From Sva-07 sp963728355 (lineage in GTDB: Bacteria; Actinomycetota; Acidimicrobiia; Acidimicrobiales; Ilumatobacteraceae), in the NCBI GenBank assembly GCA_963728355.1, contig CAVSJQ010000022.1:434001-498000 (forward strand): a DNA stretch of 64,000 bases. Reading direction: 5' to 3'. This document shows, piece after piece, positions 60,478 through 64,000 of this stretch. The notes beneath the pieces are model-generated. The model was not told the origin of the DNA and did no database searches. It was given only the letters and a program-made list of their open reading frames with translations. How positions within the stretch are numbered: the stretch's first letter is position 1; each line of letters starts with the position of its first letter. The position numbers and the translations under genes are program-made.

Positions 60478-61836
60478 ATGAAGCGTCTCCGTCCGGTCTC
60501 CACCCACCAACGTTCGACCTTGCCACGGCGAGCTGCCGTGCTGGCCGCGGCGATGCTCACCGCCGTCGCTCCGTCGGTCGGCCGGGCCGAGTCGACATCG
60601 CTCCGATCGCTCGCCGACGACGCCGGGCTGTTCTTCGGCGCCGCCGCTGATGCCGAGGCCATCGGCGACGACGTGTACCGCGAGCTGCTCACCGAGCACG
60701 TGAACCTCCTCTCGACCCGCAGTGACCTGTCGATGGCCGTCGTGCAACCCGAGCCGGGGGTGTTCGACTTCACACGCGCCGAGGCGATCGTCGACTTCGC
60801 CGTGGAGGACGACCTGCCGGTGCGCGGCCACGAGTTGATCGGCGGCGCGGTGCCGGACTGGGTGAGCGCCGGCGACTGGACGGCCGAGAGCCTCGGCCAG
60901 GTGTTGCGTGACCACGTGGCCACCGTCATCGGGCACTTCCGCGAGCGCAACCCCGGCGTGATCACCCAGTGGGACGTCGTCGGCGATGCGTTCCTCCCCG
61001 ACGGCACTCCTCGCCCGACGATCTGGCAGCAGGTGATCGGCGACGACCATCTGCGCATCGCGTTCGAGGCGGCCCGCGCCGCCGATCCCGACGCCCTGCT
61101 CTTCTACGACGACTTCTACGACGACCTGGCTGTGACGCAGGACGCCGTCGCCTCCGGGGTGCCGATCGTGCCGGGCGCCAACGCCCAACGCACGACGTGC
61201 GACGCCGTCCTCAAGTGCGCCGGTGTCCGCGACCGCATCGCGGCGTTGGTCGACGCCGGCGCGCCGATCGACGGCGTCGGCTTCCAGTCGCATCTGTTCT
61301 CCCCCGATCCCGCCGACTTCGCCCAGCTCAGCGCCTGGGTGGGCGACCTCGACCTCGTCTGGGCGGTGACCGAGTTCGACGTGCCGTTGCCGATCACCGA
61401 GGTGACCAGCCCAGAGAGCCTCCAGTTCCAGGCGGACGTGTACGCCGATGCGTTGTCGGCGTGCGCCGACGCGGTGAACTGCGACACCTTCGTCACGTGG
61501 GGCATCAGCGACCGCTTCTCCCCCATCGCCGGCGAGACCGGCGGCGCGTTCGGCGGCGCACTGTGGTTCGACGACAACGGCGAACCGAAGCCGGCGTTCG
61601 ACGCGCTGGCCGACGTCCTGCGTGAGCGAGGAACTCCCGAGGCGACGGCGCAGCCGGGGACGACGCTGGTGGAGTCGACCCCGACGGTTGTGGCCGACGT
61701 GGAGCGTGCGGACGACACCGGCGACGATGACGGGGTGTTCGTCGCGCTGCTCGTCGGAGCGGCCGCCGCCGTCTGCGTCGTGGGAGCGGTCATCGTGCTC
61801 GCCCGACGGCGCCGCAACACACCCCCCGAGCGATGA
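60478..61836 (+). CDS. GH10-like (xylanase-type) surface protein with altered acid/base site
   Basis: A 452-residue exported protein. A signal peptide (about 1-37, cleavage near GRA) precedes a glycoside hydrolase family 10 barrel (about 45-385), and a C-terminal transmembrane helix with an ARRRRN tail (about 417-445) anchors it to the membrane. The nucleophile is present (Glu299 in WAVTEFDVPL). The acid/base motif, normally DVVNE, reads DVVGD: Asn is Gly169 and Glu is Asp170; NDYN is also changed to YDDFYDD. Xylanase activity is therefore doubtful. Its stop codon lies in palindromic repeat A3. Confidence 0.82.
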   Translation: MKRLRPVSTHQRSTLPRRAAVLAAAMLTAVAPSVGRAESTSLRSLADDAGLFFGAAADAEAIGDDVYRELLTEHVNLLSTRSDLSMAVVQPEPGVFDFTRAEAIVDFAVEDDLPVRGHELIGGAVPDWVSAGDWTAESLGQVLRDHVATVIGHFRERNPGVITQWDVVGDAFLPDGTPRPTIWQQVIGDDHLRIAFEAARAADPDALLFYDDFYDDLAVTQDAVASGVPIVPGANAQRTTCDAVLKCAGVRDRIAALVDAGAPIDGVGFQSHLFSPDPADFAQLSAWVGDLDLVWAVTEFDVPLPITEVTSPESLQFQADVYADALSACADAVNCDTFVTWGISDRFSPIAGETGGAFGGALWFDDNGEPKPAFDALADVLRERGTPEATAQPGTTLVESTPTVVADVERADDTGDDDGVFVALLVGAAAAVCVVGAVIVLARRRRNTPPER

Positions 61837-61871
61837 GCGAACAGCCCGTATCAGGGCGGGTGGCTCATCGC
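61830..61871. repeat. Dispersed palindromic repeat, family A, copy 3
   Basis: GCGATGAGCGAA...GCTCATCGC with inner GCCC/GGGC around GTATCA. The TGA of the GH10-like gene is inside it. It is followed 62 bp later (start to start) by copy 4. Confidence 0.9.
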
Positions 61872-61891
61872 TGAGGCCGTCGCTGCGAGAC

Positions 61892-61931
61892 CGATGAGTG
61901 AAAAGCCCGTATCAGGGCGGTTCGCTCATCG
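61892..61931. repeat. Dispersed palindromic repeat, family A, copy 4
   Basis: CGATGAGTGAA pairs with TTCGCTCATCG (one G-T pair), inner GCCC/GGGC around GTATCA. Same orientation as copy 3. It ends 20 bp before the stop of the convergent small membrane protein. Confidence 0.9.
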
Positions 61932-61950
61932 CTCGAGTCGTGGCGCGCCG

Positions 61951-62238
61951 TCAGCCTTCGACGTCGACCGAGGGGACGTCGAGGTTGATGTTGCCGTCGT
62001 CGTCCTCGTCGGAGACAGCCAGGAAGACCACCGCAGCCACGGTGATCGACAGCAGGGCGGCGACGAAACCGATCAGGAACCAGGCGAAGCGGTTGCCGCC
62101 GTGGTCCTGCGGTTCGTGGAGACGCCGTCGCAGTTCGGCCACCTCGCTGTCGCTGAACTGGGCCGGCGCCGGCACCGCGACGGGCGCCGCAGCGGGTGCC
62201 GCGTGGGGGGAGTCGTGCTCGAGCGTTTCGTCTGCCAT
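61951..62238 (-). CDS. Small hypothetical membrane protein
   Basis: A 95-residue protein of unknown function. It has an acidic start (MADETLEHD), an Ala/Pro-rich linker, a short charged segment (SDSEVAELRRRLHEP), one transmembrane helix (FAWFLIGFVAALLSITVAAV) and an acidic C-terminal tail ending in VDVEG. ATG 62238 is preferred; earlier frame sequence is low-complexity Arg-rich. It lies just beyond the tRNA-Cys terminator hairpin on the same strand. Confidence 0.65.
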   Translation of the reverse strand: MADETLEHDSPHAAPAAAPVAVPAPAQFSDSEVAELRRRLHEPQDHGGNRFAWFLIGFVAALLSITVAAVVFLAVSDEDDDGNINLDVPSVDVEG

Positions 62239-62313
62239 GCACGGCCCTATACCCGCCTCCGGCGTCACGAAACCGCACCGCGGACGTTGCCGCCGCTGTC
62301 CCCGAGCGCGAAG

Positions 62314-62346
62314 AACCCCTGAGCAGGCTCTGCCCACTCAGGGGTT
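62314..62346 (-). terminator. Terminator hairpin after tRNA-Cys
   Basis: AACCCCTGAG pairs perfectly with CTCAGGGGTT around a 13-nt loop that can itself pair CAG with CTG. Its last base is the 3' A of the encoded CCA end, so it follows the tRNA directly on the minus strand. Confidence 0.75.
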
Positions 62347-62420
62347 GGAGGCGACGATGAGAATCGAACTCATGTACACGGCTTTGCAGGCCGTTGCCTA
62401 AACCACTCGGCCACGTCGCC
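62346..62420 (-). tRNA. tRNA-Cys (anticodon GCA)
   Basis: A 75-nt cloverleaf on the minus strand. The acceptor GGCGACG pairs with CGTCGCC, the anticodon stem ACGGC/GCCGT holds the loop CTGCAAA with anticodon GCA, and the T-arm has TTCGATT. Discriminator T and the CCA end are encoded. The D-arm has GGTTTAGGC. Confidence 0.95.
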
Positions 62421-62453
62421 AGTTGAGTGGCCGAGGATAGCGCCGCCTCGTGC

Positions 62454-63461
62454 TCACGGTGCAGGGTCCGAGCGATCGGATGCGTACCAGGCAGCCAACC
62501 GGGCGAGACCATCGTCGATCGTGACGCTCGGTGTCCAGCCGAGATCATCACGGGCAGGACGGGGATCGAACCAGTGCGCAGTGCCGAGCTGTTCAGCGAG
62601 GAACCGGGTGAGCGGCGGCTCGCCGCCACGATGCAGCAGCGGCCAGGCCCGTTCGACGACCGATCCCAGCGATCGGCCCACGCTGAGAGGCACGGTCTTG
62701 GGAGCGAACGGGACTCCGGCCGCCCGGCAGATACCCTCGACCAGTTCCCGGATCGTCCGCGGCTCGCCGTTCGACACCACGTATGCCCGTCCGGAACACC
62801 GCGCGCCCGGCGCGACAGCATCGAGTGCGGCGACGAGCGCATCGGCTGCGTTGTCGATGTAGGTCGTGTCGACCAGGGCGCGCCCGCCGCCGACCAACGC
62901 CAGACGACCGGTCGCTGCCCGCTCGACGATCCGACCGACGAGTTGGGTGTCTTCGGGACCCCAGACGAGATGTGGGCGGATCGCGACGACGCCCAGGTCG
63001 TCGTCGGCCGCCCCGAGCGCATCGAGTTCGGCCATCGCCTTCGACTCGGGATAGAACGCCCGCCGCCTGCCGAGCACCGGTTCGTCGGCTCCTCCACCGA
63101 CGATCGGCTCGCCGCCGTGGGCGACCGACGGCGACGACACGTGGACGATCCGCCCGACATCCAGGCCCCGAGCAGCGTCGAGAACGTTGCGTGTCCCGTC
63201 CACGTTGATCGACCGGTACTCCTCCCACGGCCCGACGACGCCGACCCTGGCGGCGAGGTGCACGATCGCGTCGCAGCCGTCGGCGGCCGACCGCACCGCA
63301 TCGGGATCCCGGATGTCGCCGAGGGCCTGCCGGACGTCGAGCGCGCTGACGGCGGCGGAACGGCTGCGTTGTTGCACCACGACCTCGTCGCCGCGGCGGA
63401 CCAGTGCGGCGACGACTCCTGCGCCGATCAGGCTGGAACCACCGGTGACCAGGACCTTCAC
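62454..63461 (-). CDS. oleD: NAD(P)-dependent 2-alkyl-3-oxoalkanoate reductase (OleD-like)
   Basis: An extended SDR of 335 residues with the 3-beta-hydroxysteroid dehydrogenase-like layout: cofactor site VLVTGGSSLIGAGVV, IVHLAARVGVVGPWEEY, NVDGTRNVLDAA, catalytic Ser in VHVSSPSVAHGG, and Tyr/Lys in FYPESKAMAE. RPHLVWGPEDTQLV and the C-terminal YVVSNGEP and LGWTPSVTIDDGLARL fit OleD, which reduces the OleA product in long-chain olefin (beta-lactone) synthesis. The call rests mainly on its position 4 bp after an OleC-like gene. A sterol dehydrogenase is the alternative. Confidence 0.75.
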   Translation of the reverse strand: MKVLVTGGSSLIGAGVVAALVRRGDEVVVQQRSRSAAVSALDVRQALGDIRDPDAVRSAADGCDAIVHLAARVGVVGPWEEYRSINVDGTRNVLDAARGLDVGRIVHVSSPSVAHGGEPIVGGGADEPVLGRRRAFYPESKAMAELDALGAADDDLGVVAIRPHLVWGPEDTQLVGRIVERAATGRLALVGGGRALVDTTYIDNAADALVAALDAVAPGARCSGRAYVVSNGEPRTIRELVEGICRAAGVPFAPKTVPLSVGRSLGSVVERAWPLLHRGGEPPLTRFLAEQLGTAHWFDPRPARDDLGWTPSVTIDDGLARLAAWYASDRSDPAP

Positions 63462-63465
63462 GGCG

Positions 63466-64000
63466 TCACCGTCGTCGGGACAGAGGGCGTGTGCGCCGGC
63501 CGGCGAGCAGATCGGCCGCCCACGATGCCACCGCCGTGCGATCGATCTTGGCGTTGTGGCGGATGTCGACAGGCAGCCTCGGCACCGTCAACACCGACGC
63601 CACCGGCTCGCTCACCGCTTGCCGAACCAACGCGGTCAGTTCGGCGTCAGCGGGTCCCTCCGTGGCCGCGGCGTCCTCGACGACGACGACCAACTGTTGG
63701 CCTCCGGCCGGCCCGACGCCGACCGCAGCCACCCGGGTCAGCCCCAGCGTGCGCTCCACGATCCGCTCGACCGGGACCGACGTGATCGGGCCGTCGGCCG
63801 CGTGGATCACGTGCACGGCGCGGCCCTCCACCCACAGTCGACCGTCGGCGTCGAGATGGCCGACGTCGCCCGAGCGGTGCCAGTCCCCCACCGGTCCGGG
63901 ACGGGCCGCCCGTTGGGTCGCCCACAACCCGAGATAGCCGTCGGACACCCAAGGTGCCCGCACCAGGATCTCACCGGTGCGGCCCGGATCGAGTTCGTCC
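63466..64000 (-). CDS. oleC: OleC-like AMP-dependent ligase / beta-lactone synthetase, 3' part
   Basis: The C-terminal ~178 residues of an ANL-superfamily enzyme; the gene runs off the window. EILVRAPWVSDGYLG leads to WHRSGDVGHLDADGRLWVEGRAVHVI with the hinge. The end LPVDIRHNAKIDRTAVASWA is characteristic of OleC, which closes a beta-hydroxy acid to a beta-lactone with ATP. Followed by the OleD-like gene after 4 bp, so the two are one operon. oleA and oleB should lie beyond the window if the pathway is complete. Confidence 0.75.
   Translation of the reverse strand, partial: DELDPGRTGEILVRAPWVSDGYLGLWATQRAARPGPVGDWHRSGDVGHLDADGRLWVEGRAVHVIHAADGPITSVPVERIVERTLGLTRVAAVGVGPAGGQQLVVVVEDAAATEGPADAELTALVRQAVSEPVASVLTVPRLPVDIRHNAKIDRTAVASWAADLLAGRRTRPLSRRR

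Noticed and set aside
61830..61931. Two repeat copies 62 bp apart as a minimal CRISPR array
   Set aside because: The repeats are fully palindromic, occur singly elsewhere at gene ends, and no cas genes are present.

Overview
This is a GC-rich stretch of core actinobacterial chromosome. The gene set (menaquinone pathway, alpha2-type glycyl-tRNA synthetase, GltBD, an MtrA/MtrB/LpqB-like signalling trio, acyl-CoA mutase, oleCD) and the very frequent leaderless starts suit an acidimicrobial lineage such as Ilumatobacter. That placement is my inference; no rRNA is present. I see no phage, transposase or CRISPR array. Nearly every base belongs to a gene, and no gene-free gap exceeds about 270 bp.

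Layout. 0-9.4 kb: membrane protein, hexapeptide acyltransferase, P1 peptidase, panC, CPBP protease, a secreted CAP-domain protein, a ProA-like dehydrogenase divergent from an MBL hydrolase, and a LysM lipoprotein. 9.4-15.4 kb: glutamate synthase gltB-gltD. 15.7-22.4 kb: hydrolase, enoyl-CoA hydratase, flavin 2-hydroxyacid oxidase, GntR regulator next to a mitochondrial-type aconitase, nitroreductase. 22.4-27.0 kb: trpC and trpF-trpB-trpA separated by a ppk2 gene on the other strand. 27.1-32.5 kb: glyQS, recO, a degenerate cis-prenyltransferase paralogue, true uppS, dinG. 32.5-37.0 kb: class I aldolase and fatty-acid genes. 37.0-40.1 kb: a divergent two-component system with a GerMN lipoprotein. 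40.1-47.6 kb: era, MaoC dehydratase, a WS/DGAT-like protein with a broken active site, a lipase-like hydrolase, isobutyryl-CoA-type mutase (two subunits), acyl-CoA synthetase. 47.6-56.1 kb: the menaquinone cluster (ubiE/menG, menF, menD, menH, menA, menE) with a DsbA-like protein and an amidase inside it. 56.4-64 kb: SDR, VOC protein, DUF2510 membrane protein, phoH-ybeY, a GH10-like surface protein, tRNA-Cys, oleD and the 3' end of oleC.

The most striking signal is at 29.2-30.6 kb. The uppS-encoded enzyme keeps its catalytic Asp but stops just before the C-terminal RxG tail normal for homodimeric UppS. The opposite-strand neighbour is a UppS paralogue that has lost the catalytic loop but ends in that RxG tail. 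Eukaryotic DHDDS/NgBR share this division of labour, so the pair may be a bacterial heteromeric cis-prenyltransferase.

Two other layers run through the window. First, at least 24 genes have a TANNNT hexamer 6-9 nt before the start codon, the arrangement expected for leaderless mRNAs; one TAGCGTA serves two divergent genes. Second, two families of dispersed palindromic repeats sit at gene ends, sometimes supplying stop codons or coding sequence. Several enzymes also have altered catalytic motifs (WS/DGAT-like, GH10-like, UppS-like), which suggests pseudoenzymes or new functions.
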